A stretch of 37,735 nt of DNA, taken from the NCBI GenBank assembly GCA_015478725.1, contig JADMIG010000006.1, positions 83,781 to 121,515 of the forward strand, read 5' to 3'. The notes beneath the pieces were generated by a model. It did not search any database, was not told where the DNA came from, and saw only the letters and a list, made by a program, of their open reading frames with translations. The position numbers and the translations under genes are program-made. The stretch is from Chloroflexota bacterium. Lineage in GTDB: Bacteria; Chloroflexota; Limnocylindria; Limnocylindrales; CSP1-4. Positions 1 through 8,388 of this stretch are shown here, in pieces. Numbering within the stretch: position 1 is the first letter of the stretch; every line of letters begins with the position of its first letter.

Positions 1-347
1 GTCACCTGGACGATCCCCTCGTCCGACCACGCGTCGGTCCCGGCGTCGTCCTTCGTCGCCGGCAGCCCGAAGAGGATGATCCCGCCGACGCCGAGCGTCG
101 CGAGCCGCTCCGCCTCGCGGACGACCTCGTCCGGCGAGAGGCGCGCCTGGCCCGGCAGCGACGAGATCGGCTCGCGGACACCCCGGCCCGGACGGACGAA
201 GAGTGGAGCCACGAACATCGAGGGATCGAGGCGCGTCTCGCGGACGAGGGCCCGCAGCGCCGCGTTGCGACGGAGCCGGCGCGGCCGGTCGCGCGGCCTG
301 GGCACGTCGAGCGCCGTCGCCACGTCGAGCGAGTTGGTCGTCGTCAT
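1..347 (-). CDS. hemB: Porphobilinogen synthase (delta-aminolevulinate dehydratase), N-terminal part
   Basis: Condenses two 5-aminolevulinate molecules to porphobilinogen in the cytoplasm, the second committed step of tetrapyrrole synthesis. Only about the first 115 residues are in the window; the rest lies beyond the left edge. The visible part reads RPRRLRRN, then FVAPLFVRPG, EPISSLPGQ and GVGGIILFGLP, the usual order at the start of HemB (arginine-rich arm, first barrel strand, substrate-facing loop, second strand). The active-site lysines and metal-binding residues are not in view. The ATG at 347-345 overlaps the TGA of the hemC-hemD gene in an ATGA, so the two are translationally coupled. 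It is the last visible gene of the minus-strand heme operon. The family call is secure; the reaction is known from the family. Confidence 0.9.
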   Translation of the reverse strand, partial: MTTTNSLDVATALDVPRPRDRPRRLRRNAALRALVRETRLDPSMFVAPLFVRPGRGVREPISSLPGQARLSPDEVVREAERLATLGVGGIILFGLPATKDDAGTDAWSDEGIVQV

Positions 348-2077
348 CGGGCGGCGCCGATCGGGGCGCGCAGCAGTTCGGCGGTCCGCTCGGCGAGCGC
401 ATCCGTCCGTTGCACGGACGATTCGCCGAGAACGGCGAAGCCGTGCTCGCGGGCGATCTCCGCGGTGGCCGGGCCGATCGCGACGACCGGGATCGCCCTG
501 GCACGCTCGCCGAGCGTCGGTCCCGCGAGCGACATGAGGCCGCGGACGGCGGATCCGCTCGCGAAGAGGATCGCGTCGAGGCGACCTTCCGAGAGGACCG
601 AGTGCAGGCGATCGCGCGACGTCGCCGGTCCCTCGATCGTGCGGTGGGCGACCACCTCCGCCACGCGCGCACCCCGCGCCGTCAACGCCGCCGTCAGCGC
701 GGGATCGCCGGACCCGGCGCGGATCACGACGACCGCATCGCCGACGTGGATCGGCAGGTCCTCGCCGATCGCATGGCCTCGGGCGACGCGCGGCAGCCAC
801 ACGTCGGGGATCCCGGCGGCGGCGAGGACCGCCGCGGTCGCCGTGCCGACGGCGGCCCAGCGCGCAGCGCCGAGGAGGTCCCCGAGCCGGGCCGCGCCAG
901 CCACCGCCGCGGTCGCGCCGTTCGGACTCGTCACGATCATCCAGGCGATGTTCCCACCGACCTCGATCCCTGCCCGGATCGCCCGTACGAGATCGGCCGG
1001 CGCCGCCGGTTCGATCTCGATAGTCGGGATAGGGACCGGATCGATGCCGCGCTCCCGGAGTGCCGCCACGAGCGATCGCGCCTGGCTCGCGGCGCGCGTC
1101 ACCAGGACCCGCGGTCGCGGCCCGGATCCGCTGTCGTCCGCGGGCCGGTCGCCGTGCCCGGAGCCCGTCGGACGGACCGCAACGCCGGGCACCGAGACCG
1201 AAAGGCGATCGACGAGCGCTTCGACGAGCGCCTCCCGATCGTCGATCCGCCCCTCCACCTGCTCGACCGCCACCGCCGAGCCATCCGGGAGCGCGTAGCC
1301 ACCGATGAACCGCAGGCGATCCCTGTGGATCGTCGCCAGAGCGCCGATCGGGGCGCGGCAACCACCGCCGGATCGGGCGAGGAAGAGGCGCTCGGCCTCG
1401 ACCGCGATCCGCGTCGGCCGATGATCGATCGCCTCGGCGAGCGCCGCAACCCGGTCGTCCTCTGCCCGCACCTGGACGGCGATCGCACCCTGGCCCGGCG
1501 CCGGCGGGATGGTGGACGGATCGAGCCGCTCGACGATGCGATCGTCCCGCCCGAGCCGGCAGAGGCCCGCCGTGGCGAGGACGAGCGCGTCCGTTTCGCC
1601 TTCGTCGAGCCGGCGGAGCCGCGTATCGACGTTGCCATGCAGCGGATGGACACGCAGATCGGGCCGTCGGGCAAGGAGGAACCCCGTCCGCCGCGGACTG
1701 TCCGTCCCGACCCGGCTTCCCTCCGCCAGCTCCGCCACGGAGCGGGCGGCGTCGCCGAACCGGACAACGAGCGCGTCCGTCGGCTCGGCACGCTCGAGCA
1801 TCGCGGCGATACGCAGGCGGGGATCCTCGTCCGTCGGGACGTCCTTCGCGCTGTGGACGGCGACATCCACCTCGCCAGCGAGGAGCGCCCGTTCGATGGC
1901 CGCGACGAACGCCCCCTCGCCCCACGCCGTGTCGGGTGCGCGCCGATCCCCGGCCGTCTCGATCACGACGATCTCGGCAGCCTCGCCTGCCTGTTCGAAC
2001 GCGGCGACGACGAGGCGGGCCTGGACAAGGGCGAGCTGGCTCCCGCGCGTCCCGACGCGGACCGATCCCGCGCTCAC
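344..2077 (-). CDS. hemCD: Fused hydroxymethylbilane synthase / uroporphyrinogen-III synthase
   Basis: A 577-residue bifunctional protein. The first ~310 residues are HemC, which polymerises four porphobilinogens; the rest, from about residue 330 (PRVLVTRAASQARSLVAAL), is HemD, which closes the ring. Visible HemC marks are GTRGSQLALVQ (9-19), AVHSAKDVPT (73-82, catalytic Asp79), the substrate arginines in GTDSPRRTGF and PLHGNVDTRLRRL, and GGGCRAPIGA, in which Cys240 should carry the dipyrromethane cofactor. The linker (~310-330) is Gly/Ser/Asp-rich. HemD sequence is poorly conserved in general, so that half rests on position, length (~245 residues) and the TxRxxxQ start. The start is GTG at 2077, overlapping the hemA TGA as GTGA. 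Separate hemC and hemD genes are the usual arrangement; fusions occur in several lineages. Confidence 0.93.
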   Translation of the reverse strand: MSAGSVRVGTRGSQLALVQARLVVAAFEQAGEAAEIVVIETAGDRRAPDTAWGEGAFVAAIERALLAGEVDVAVHSAKDVPTDEDPRLRIAAMLERAEPTDALVVRFGDAARSVAELAEGSRVGTDSPRRTGFLLARRPDLRVHPLHGNVDTRLRRLDEGETDALVLATAGLCRLGRDDRIVERLDPSTIPPAPGQGAIAVQVRAEDDRVAALAEAIDHRPTRIAVEAERLFLARSGGGCRAPIGALATIHRDRLRFIGGYALPDGSAVAVEQVEGRIDDREALVEALVDRLSVSVPGVAVRPTGSGHGDRPADDSGSGPRPRVLVTRAASQARSLVAALRERGIDPVPIPTIEIEPAAPADLVRAIRAGIEVGGNIAWMIVTSPNGATAAVAGAARLGDLLGAARWAAVGTATAAVLAAAGIPDVWLPRVARGHAIGEDLPIHVGDAVVVIRAGSGDPALTAALTARGARVAEVVAHRTIEGPATSRDRLHSVLSEGRLDAILFASGSAVRGLMSLAGPTLGERARAIPVVAIGPATAEIAREHGFAVLGESSVQRTDALAERTAELLRAPIGAAR

Positions 2078-3294
2078 AGGCCGAAGAGCTCCCGGGCGGC
2101 ACGGTCATGGCGCCCGTCGGCGTCCTGACCGAGGCGCTCGAGTGGCTCGCGGAGGAGGCGCTCGGCGAGGTGCCGGGTCATCCGCTCGATCTCGTCGCGT
2201 TCGGCGGTCGGCAGGTCCGGAAGGCGGCGCCACAGCTCCCCGAGCTCGGTCGCCCGGACCGCTTCCGCCCGTTCGGCCATGGCCCGGGCGGTCGCGCGGA
2301 CGGGTTCCCGCTCCGCCCACGCGAGGTATTCCGCAACCGTCGCCTCGGCGAGGGCGCGGAGCCGCCGCACGAGCCGATCGTCGGCCACCGGTTCCGGCCC
2401 GGTCGCGAGATCGTCGATCGAGATGAACCGCACGCCGAGCGCGGCCCGCAGTTGCGCCGAGGTCGCGGGCGGAGCGGACAGGTCGACGATCCACGTGTCG
2501 CCGGTGAGAAGGACGCGCTCCGTCGCCGGACCGATCGTCCACGGGCCGCGGAGCGCGACGATCACGGCCGCGGCCTCGGCGATCGTCGGGCCCGGATCGA
2601 ACGCCACGACGTCCGCATGGGCGTCGGCCGCCACCGACGCTGCCCGCTCCGGTGTCCGACTCGCCACGCCGACCCGTGCGCCGTGCCGGGCAGCCGCCGC
2701 GATCGCGAGACGACCCATGGGCCCGGTCCCGACGACGATGACGCGCTGACCGGCGAGGGATCCGGGAAGCAGGTCGAGGGCCGCATCGGCGAGCGACGGC
2801 CGGCGCGCCGGGAGCCAGCTTCGGCCGCGCCGTCCGGCCCGGAGGGCGAGATCGAGGAGCCGATCGACCTCGACCGGCAGCGGCCCGCGGCCGCGCGCCT
2901 GCTCGACGCTCGAGCGGAGCTGATGCAGCAACTGGTCCTCCGCGAGGATCGCCGATCGGAGCCCGACCGCCAGGGCGATGAGGTGCTCGGCGGCAGCCCG
3001 CTCGTCGAGGCGCCGCGCGCCCGCAGGCAGCTCGCCGGCGAACGACCCGCGGTCGTCGCCGACGCCATAGACCTCGACGCGATGGCATGTCTCGATGACG
3101 ACCGATGCCGGTGGGGGATCCGCGCGGAGACGGCGAGCGAACCGGTCCCGATCCTCCGCTGGGACGGTCGTCGCATGGGCGACGATCCCTCGGAGGCGCG
3201 GCCGATCGATGGAGGGCGACGGGGGCGCCGACGGCGCCGACGCCTCCGAGCGCCGCAGACGCCCTGAACTCGACGGCCGCCCACCCTCGGTCAT
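2074..3294 (-). CDS. hemA: Glutamyl-tRNA reductase
   Basis: Reduces glutamyl-tRNA(Glu) to glutamate-1-semialdehyde with NADPH, the first and usually rate-setting step of the C5 heme pathway. The protein is 406 residues, close to the family norm. Residues ~66-76 read VIETCHRVEVY, the nucleophilic-cysteine motif (normally TCNRxE) with Cys70; His replaces the usual Asn. A Rossmann segment RVIVVGTGPMGRLA follows in the middle, and the C-terminal third is the helical dimerisation arm. The first ~28 residues are Ser/Pro/Arg-rich and probably disordered. The frame is open further upstream, but the ATG at 3294 overlaps the regulator's TGA in an ATGA and is the best start. It lies between the regulator and hemC-hemD, with 4-base overlaps on both sides. 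Confidence 0.93.
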   Translation of the reverse strand: MTEGGRPSSSGRLRRSEASAPSAPPSPSIDRPRLRGIVAHATTVPAEDRDRFARRLRADPPPASVVIETCHRVEVYGVGDDRGSFAGELPAGARRLDERAAAEHLIALAVGLRSAILAEDQLLHQLRSSVEQARGRGPLPVEVDRLLDLALRAGRRGRSWLPARRPSLADAALDLLPGSLAGQRVIVVGTGPMGRLAIAAAARHGARVGVASRTPERAASVAADAHADVVAFDPGPTIAEAAAVIVALRGPWTIGPATERVLLTGDTWIVDLSAPPATSAQLRAALGVRFISIDDLATGPEPVADDRLVRRLRALAEATVAEYLAWAEREPVRATARAMAERAEAVRATELGELWRRLPDLPTAERDEIERMTRHLAERLLREPLERLGQDADGRHDRAARELFGL

Positions 3295-4004
3295 GCGTCC
3301 TCCCCGCCGGGGACCCGCATGCGGACCGTCCGCGCCGGGCGCTCTCCGACACCGACGAGGCCCACGCTGTGGGCGGCCATGGTCGCGACGAGGAGGCGGT
3401 CGAGCGAGCGTTCGGCACGCTCGAGGAGCTCGGTCGTCTGGGCCGTTTCGAGACCGCGGCGCGCCGACACAGCGGCGAGCTCGTGGAGGAAGGGCCGCCG
3501 GAACTGGAGGAACCCCTCGACGGACTGGCCGAGCGACAGGCCGAGTCCGGCGGCCATCCGTCCGTAGGCTGCCGCTTCGGCGGTCGCCTCCCTGAGGGCA
3601 TGGTCCACATCGACCGGCTCCGTCGGGTCGAGATGGCCGAGGAGGAGCTCGGCCATTCGCCGGCCGTGCGTGCGGAACCAGTCGCGTTGATCCGCGGTGA
3701 GCGATCCGAGCCACGGCAGCTGCTCGCCCGCCGAACCGGCCTCGCGCCGGTAGGCACGGGCGAGCCGCGCGGGCGTGAGCGCGGACCGAACGAGCGAGAC
3801 CCTCGAAGGCCGATCGCTCGGGAGGAGTCGCTCGAGGGCCGGGCGATTGAATCGGCGATGCCCGCCCGGTGTCGTGTACACCTGGATCCGGCCATCGTCG
3901 CTCCAGCGACGGAGCGTGCCCGCCGAGACCCCGAGCAGCGCGCTCGCCTCGCCGAGGGCGAGCCAGTCCGAACGACGCTCGCGGCGGATCGAAGGTCTAC
4001 TCAA
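3291..4004 (-). CDS. MerR/excisionase-type HTH regulator with helical sensor-like domain
   Basis: A 237-residue protein. Residues ~14-52 (WLALGEASALLGVSAGTLRRW, then a wing with TTPGGHRRF) are a MerR/excisionase-type winged HTH. The remainder is mostly helical (~70-215) and lacks the cysteines of metal-sensing MerR proteins; it resembles the helical sensory domains of RsbR-type proteins, but the ligand cannot be told. The start is a TTG at 4004 with GGTGAG just upstream; no in-frame ATG precedes the HTH. Its stop overlaps the hemA start, so it is the first gene of the hemA-hemCD-hemB operon and may control it. Two small palindromes lie 10-35 bases upstream. Control of heme synthesis is inferred from position only. 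Confidence 0.75.
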   Translation of the reverse strand: MSRPSIRRERRSDWLALGEASALLGVSAGTLRRWSDDGRIQVYTTPGGHRRFNRPALERLLPSDRPSRVSLVRSALTPARLARAYRREAGSAGEQLPWLGSLTADQRDWFRTHGRRMAELLLGHLDPTEPVDVDHALREATAEAAAYGRMAAGLGLSLGQSVEGFLQFRRPFLHELAAVSARRGLETAQTTELLERAERSLDRLLVATMAAHSVGLVGVGERPARTVRMRVPGGEDA

Positions 4005-4013
4005 ATCTCACCA

Positions 4014-4039
4014 GAACTGTTCATTCCTCCGACGGAGGA
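4014..4039. promoter_or_regulatory. Paired palindromes upstream of the heme operon
   Basis: GAACTGTTC (4014-4022) is a 9-base palindrome, and TCCTCC-GAC-GGAGGA (4025-4039) is a perfect 6-base inverted repeat with a 3-base centre. Both sit just upstream of the TTG start of the HTH regulator. MerR-type proteins bind dyads of this size, so autoregulation of the heme operon is a reasonable guess. No clear -35/-10 pair is seen, and the second repeat could equally form a small hairpin at the end of the preceding transcript. Confidence 0.35.
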
Positions 4040-4075
4040 TAGCGCATCTCCGGGCGGCGGGCCTTCGTCGTCCGG

Positions 4076-4435
4076 CTAGCGGATGGCGAACAGGCTGACG
4101 AGGAGGATGCCGAGGACGACGAGCGTGATCGCCGTGTACAGCCAGTCCCGCTCGGTTGCGAAGGCGACCACGGACGTCGCGACCCGCATGACCGGCGTCG
4201 CGATGAGGACGAGCAGCCCGAGCTGGGCGAACGCGATCGGGCGAAGGGCTCCGATGCCGGTGAAGACGCCCGCGAAGTCGGTCGCGATCGTCGCCGACGG
4301 CGCCTGGCCGACGAGCGATCCGTCCCAGCCGACGATCGTCGACCCCACGAGCCCGATGAGGATGAGCACGGCGCTCGCACCGACCCCGAGGATGAGGACG
4401 CCGCTCACGAGAACGCGGAACCGGGCCGGCGTCAT
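4076..4435 (-). CDS. DUF1634 membrane protein
   Basis: A 119-residue protein that is almost entirely membrane-embedded. There are hydrophobic segments at ~8-36, ~68-92 and ~97-117, a short polar loop in the middle (~38-60) and arginines near the ends. Size, layout and position match the DUF1634 family, which is typically encoded next to TauE/SafE permeases. It starts two bases after the TauE/SafE stop, in the same operon. The biochemical role is unknown; an accessory subunit of the neighbouring permease is the likely role by association. Confidence 0.8.
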   Translation of the reverse strand: MTPARFRVLVSGVLILGVGASAVLILIGLVGSTIVGWDGSLVGQAPSATIATDFAGVFTGIGALRPIAFAQLGLLVLIATPVMRVATSVVAFATERDWLYTAITLVVLGILLVSLFAIR

Positions 4436-4437
4436 CG

Positions 4438-5274
4438 TCAGAGCCCGAGACCGCGGACGAGCATCTGCAGCCCGATGATGATGAGGACCGGGATGAAGAC
4501 CCAGCGGACGTGGCGATTGGCGAGACGGGGCAGGAGGCGGGCGCCAACCGTCGCGCCGGCGAGGACGCCCAGGGCCACCGGAGTGGCGATCCGCGGGTCC
4601 ACGTCGCCGCGGGCGAGATAGATCCCTGCGGAGGCTGCCGCGGTCACCCCGATCATGAAGTTGCTCGTCGCCGACGAGACCTTCATCGGCAGCCGCATCG
4701 CGCCATCCATGGCGAGGACCTTGAGCGCTCCGGAGCCGATCCCGAGGAGCCCGGAGACGAGCCCGGCGAAGCCCATGAGGAGGAACCCGAGCGGGATCCG
4801 CTGGGCGGCATACGGCACGTCGCGACCGAGCCGCGCGTCGGGATAGGCGGAGCTCAGCCCGAGGCGGCGGGCGAGCGGCGATTCCTCGAGCGATGGCGGC
4901 AGCTCCTCGCGCAGCTTGAAGGTCTGCTGGACGGACGAGAAGAGGAGGACGACGCCGAGCAGGATGAACAGGAGGGCCGGCGCGACCACGGCCGCGAGGA
5001 GGGCTCCGGCGATCGCCCCGCTCGTCGTCGCGAGCTCCAGGAACATCCCGACCCGCATGTCCGTGAGCCGGTCGCGGACGTAGGCGGCCGCCGCGCCGGA
5101 GCTCGTCGCGATGACGCTGACGATGCTCGCCCCGATGGCGAGGTGGATGTCCACCCCGAACAGGCCGGTCAGGGCCGGGACCACGAACAGGCCGCCGCCC
5201 ACGCCGGCAAGGGCGCCGACGACGCCGGCCGCGACACTGATCGCGAAGATCCCGACCTCGGCGCCGACGGTCAT
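4438..5274 (-). CDS. TauE/SafE-family permease
   Basis: A 278-residue inner-membrane protein of the TauE/SafE (DUF81) family, members of which export sulfite, sulfoacetate or other small organic anions. The hallmark repeats are visible: GALAGVGGGLFVVPAL near residue 20 and VSGLLGIGSGALKVLAM near ~185, the two half-repeats of the fold, together with about eight hydrophobic segments. The ATG at 5274 (MTVGAEVGIF) begins directly before the first membrane helix; the open frame upstream reads Arg/Pro-rich and is not convincing. The substrate cannot be read from sequence. A sulfite-oxidase-family gene lies about 11 kb away, but nothing links the two directly. It forms a pair with the DUF1634 gene. 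Confidence 0.87.
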   Translation of the reverse strand: MTVGAEVGIFAISVAAGVVGALAGVGGGLFVVPALTGLFGVDIHLAIGASIVSVIATSSGAAAAYVRDRLTDMRVGMFLELATTSGAIAGALLAAVVAPALLFILLGVVLLFSSVQQTFKLREELPPSLEESPLARRLGLSSAYPDARLGRDVPYAAQRIPLGFLLMGFAGLVSGLLGIGSGALKVLAMDGAMRLPMKVSSATSNFMIGVTAAASAGIYLARGDVDPRIATPVALGVLAGATVGARLLPRLANRHVRWVFIPVLIIIGLQMLVRGLGL

Positions 5275-5462
5275 CGAGCGAGGATCCGGGCGCGGTCTGC
5301 AGCAGGGTGCGCCGAACGCGACGCGCCGCCCGGATGCGGACGGGACGGCGGGACCGAACCCCGAGGGCGGATCAAACCGGTGCTGACTCCTGCGGCGACG
5401 GGCGCGACGATCGCTAGGGTACGCGACCAGCGGTCGCTGCCGCTTTGCGGGGCACCTGACGC

Positions 5463-6699
5463 TCATTCGCGGCGGCGTGCATGACCCGGGCCACGGATCC
5501 GTCCGCTACAGTGCCGTGACGAGCAGCGCCCCGGGAGGACCGAGACGGACATGGCCATCGCAAGCACAGCGTCCATCTGCTCCGCCGCCGCGCGCCCGAG
5601 CGCCGGGATGACGTGGCTGTACGTGTTGAGCGTCAGGCTGATCTGGCTGTGCCCAAGCGTCTCCATGACGACTTGGGGCGAGACGCCCTGGGCGAGGAGG
5701 AGCGAGGCGCAGGCATCGCGGAGATCGTGAAACCGCTGACGGGGCAGGCCGGCGGTCACGAGGAGCGCCTCGAACCGGCGGGTCACGGCGATGCCATCCA
5801 TCGGCGTCCCGCCCGTCGTCGTGAAGACGAGGCCGCGCGGATCGTCGTGCCAGCGTGAGCCGGCGAGGAGGCGCTCCCCCCGTTGGCGGGTCCGATGAGC
5901 ACGGAGGGCGTAGAGGACGATCACCGGGAGGGCGACAACGCGGCGGCTTGTCGCCGACTTCGGTTCAACACGACGAGGGTGAGTCGGCCATTCACCCTCT
6001 GGAGTGCGTGGCGAGCGGTGAGCGTCGCGCGTTCGACGTCGATGTCGGTCCACGCGAGGCCGAGGATCTCACCCTGCCGAAGTCCCAGCCCGAGGGCGAC
6101 AAGGTAGAGGGCCTCGAGGAAGACCCGCGCCTCCTCAGGTGACAGGAGGCTCACCTCTCGGCGCGGTACCCGTGGCGGCTCGGCGAGTCGAGCGGCGTTG
6201 CGGGTCACGATCCCCCATCGCTCGGCCTGGCCGAGTGCCTGACGGAGGACGGCTCGGATGTACGCGACGGTCCGGGGCGCGAGCCGCTCAGCGGACCTCG
6301 CGTTGAGGAAGGCCTGGACCTGCTGCGGGGTGAGGCGGGCGAGGGGAGGTGGCCAAGACCCGGGGCGAGGCGAAGCCGGATGATCCCGGCGTGGCTCGTG
6401 TATGTCCGGGGCCGGACGCTCGGCCGAACTGACTCGGCGAGCCACTGGTCGAGGAACGTGCCGACCGTGAGGCGCTCAGATGGCACCGGCAGCCCGGCCG
6501 CCTCGGCCCGGAGGGCGGTCTGGAGCTTGTCGCGGACCTCGGCCCTGCTGCGGCCGAGGAGCGAGCGGCGGGTCCGCCGGCCGTCGGAGCGGGTATGGCG
6601 GGCGCTGAAGCTGGCGAGGGGAGTGGCCACCGTCCCGTTCGCGACCGGCTTCTCCCAGACCGGCCGGTGTCTCGCGATAGGGCGACGCAAGCCGCGCAA
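5463..6699 (-). pseudogene. Decayed tyrosine site-specific integrase
   Basis: Read on the minus strand, this is a phage-type tyrosine recombinase spread over three frames. The first piece (6699 to ~6345) has the arm/SAM-like start, SRAEVRDKLQ and TVGTFLDQWLAESVRPSVRP. The second (~6345 to ~5970) continues with LARLTPQQVQAFLNARS and LGLGLRQGEILGLAWTDI, which holds the first catalytic Arg. The third (~5970 to 5463) has KSATSRRVVALP, RFHDLRDACASLL (His-x-x-Arg) and LGHSQISLTLNTYSHV (His and catalytic Tyr). The joins show one frameshift near 6341-6347 and an extra five bases or so near 5966-5972. The stretch before LYLVALGLGLR also looks shortened relative to relatives. The N-terminal DNA-binding arm is poorly preserved. 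All catalytic residues survive, so the decay may be recent. Confidence 0.85.
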
Positions 6700-6804
6700 A
6701 CGAACGTCCGACGCCCGCGATCGCGGCGCGCGCGTTGCCCGGGGAGAGTCGCCCGCCGGGCGGCAGACCCGCCGCTGTGGCCTGCGTCACAGGAGCGTCG
6801 ACGG

Positions 6805-7605
6805 TCAGGCGGCGAGAGGCACCGTCGAGGTCGTCAGCGTCACCCGCTCGACGCGGAGAAGGGTCATGTTTTCGAGGGGCTGCCATGCTCCATCCGGCTG
6901 GTCGAAACCGGAGGACGCGACGATCACGGCGTCGGCGCCGGCGCGGTAGCGAAGGTCGTAGAACGCGACGTCGGTGGCGGTCGACGGATCATCCCCGCCG
7001 CTGGTCTCGCAGAGGGAGGGCGCGCGCGTCGGGTCGTGGGCGCTGACGACGTACAACGCCTCGTTCGTCAGCAGCATGGCGTTGAGGCTGGTCGGGTTGA
7101 AGTCCCGGAAGATGCGGCGCACGACGCCGCCGACGGCGTCGTCCATCGAGGCGCCGGCCTGGAGTCGTTCTGCCACCGCGAGGAAGTAGCGCTCGCTGTC
7201 GGTGCTCCCCGTCATCTGCGCCGACCAGCCGTCGGGGAGGATGTCGTCGAGACGGTCGAACGGATGGATGGCGCCGTTGTGGGCGAAGGCCATGTCCTCG
7301 TGCACGAAGGGGTGAGTGTTGGCCGGCAGCACGGCGTGACCGGGCGTCGCCCAGCGCAGGTGCACGAAGCCAGCGTCAGCGGCCGCGCTGGAGGTGAGGC
7401 CGGCGAAGGCCGGATCCTTCGCCGCGCAGGTCGTCGAGCGTTCGACGAGGGGCGGACCGTCTGCCCCCGGCTGCGACCGACGGGCCATACCCCAGCCGTC
7501 GGCGTGCTGCCGCGAGAGGGCGACGAAGCCCTCGAGCTCCTCGCGTCCGAGCGAATCGGCGAGACTGACCGGCTGCCTCGCCACCCAGCCGAGCAGACGG
7601 CACAT
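6805..7605 (-). CDS. Class II glutamine amidotransferase (EgtC/YafJ-like)
   Basis: A 266-residue protein starting MCRLLGW. Cys2 becomes the N-terminal nucleophile after Met removal and releases ammonia from glutamine, or cleaves a gamma-glutamyl amide. Further family marks are HADGWGMA (~34-41), HLRWATPG (~83-90), NTHPF and AFAHNGAI. It is a stand-alone Ntn-hydrolase domain of the usual size for EgtC/YafJ-like proteins. Its ATG overlaps the SDR stop as TGATG, and it ends the four-gene minus arm of the accessory cluster. EgtC removes gamma-glutamate from an intermediate of ergothioneine synthesis. With a GS-like ligase encoded on the opposite arm, removal of a gamma-glutamyl group is one plausible job here; ammonia donation is the other. 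No ergothioneine genes (egtB, egtD) are seen. Confidence 0.87.
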   Translation of the reverse strand: MCRLLGWVARQPVSLADSLGREELEGFVALSRQHADGWGMARRSQPGADGPPLVERSTTCAAKDPAFAGLTSSAAADAGFVHLRWATPGHAVLPANTHPFVHEDMAFAHNGAIHPFDRLDDILPDGWSAQMTGSTDSERYFLAVAERLQAGASMDDAVGGVVRRIFRDFNPTSLNAMLLTNEALYVVSAHDPTRAPSLCETSGGDDPSTATDVAFYDLRYRAGADAVIVASSGFDQPDGAWQPLENMTLLRVERVTLTTSTVPLAA

Positions 7606-8387
7606 CAGACGTACCTGCCCATCCCACCGGCGACGTCGATGGAGCTGCCGGTGAGGTAGCTGGCGCGGTCGCTGGCGAGGAAGGCGACGATGCCGCTGAC
7701 CTCATCGGCGGTGCCGAACCGACCCAGTGGCACCTCGTCTCTCACCAGTGTCGCGAAAAACTCCTCCTCGGTGGCCTCGGGCGCGCGCATGGCCTTGATG
7801 TTCTTCCACTGCGGTGTCACCACGAAGCCGATGTTGACACTGTTGACGAGGATCTTCTCCGGGCCGTACTCGAAGGCGAGCGCCTTGCTGAGGTTGAGGC
7901 AGGCCGCGCGATTGACGCTGGTGGCGAAGAACTGCGGGTTGGGATACTTGGCGTAGACCGAGTTGATGTTGATGACCCGGGGAGCGGCGCTGCGGCGGAG
8001 GTGGGGGAGGGCGGCACGGGTGCAGCGGACCTGCGAGAAGAGCTTGACGTCGAGGTCGTCCTGCCAGTCCTCATCGGCGAGCGATTCAAAATTGCCCGGG
8101 TGCGCGGCGCCGGCGTTGTTGACGAGGATGTCGATGCCGCCGAGCGCGGCGGCCGATCGCTCGACGAAATCGATGACCTGCTGTGGGTCGGTGACATCGG
8201 CCACCTCAGCGTGGATCGTCCGGCCGGCGGCTCGCAACTTCTCCGCTGCAGCCTCCACCTCGGCGGGGTTGCGCGCGCAGATGGCGACGTCGGCGCCCTC
8301 CGCCACCAACTCCTCGGCGATGGCTAGGCCGATGCCCTTGGAGCCGCCAGTGACCAGCGCGCGGCGGCCCTGCAAGTTGAGGTTCAC
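7605..8387 (-). CDS. Short-chain dehydrogenase/reductase with altered catalytic residues
   Basis: A 260-residue classical-size SDR. The nucleotide-binding TGGSKGIG is at residues 13-20, NNAG at 90-93 and the catalytic-loop Ser is Ser143. The canonical Tyr and Lys (Y-x-x-x-K) should fall at 156 and 160, but the sequence there is ATSVNRAA, giving Thr156 and Arg160. Either the enzyme uses other residues, such as nearby Tyr145 or Tyr148 in SVYAKYPNP, or it has a non-redox role. The start is GTG at 8387, one base after the cupin stop; the longer open frame upstream lies inside the cupin gene. The stop overlaps the amidotransferase ATG. The substrate is unknown; a carbonyl or alcohol intermediate of the same pathway is likely. 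Confidence 0.85.
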   Translation of the reverse strand: MNLNLQGRRALVTGGSKGIGLAIAEELVAEGADVAICARNPAEVEAAAEKLRAAGRTIHAEVADVTDPQQVIDFVERSAAALGGIDILVNNAGAAHPGNFESLADEDWQDDLDVKLFSQVRCTRAALPHLRRSAAPRVININSVYAKYPNPQFFATSVNRAACLNLSKALAFEYGPEKILVNSVNIGFVVTPQWKNIKAMRAPEATEEEFFATLVRDEVPLGRFGTADEVSGIVAFLASDRASYLTGSSIDVAGGMGRYV

Positions 8388-8388
8388 C

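Noticed and set aside
203-2128. Long plus-strand open frame opposite hemC-hemD
   Set aside because: Arg/Asp-rich translation with no family resemblance; it is the complement of a clearly coding gene, as is common in GC-rich DNA.
5275-5462. An att site or tRNA left of the integrase matching the 15421 fragment
   Set aside because: The sequence was read through and no copy of the T-arm or acceptor region is present.
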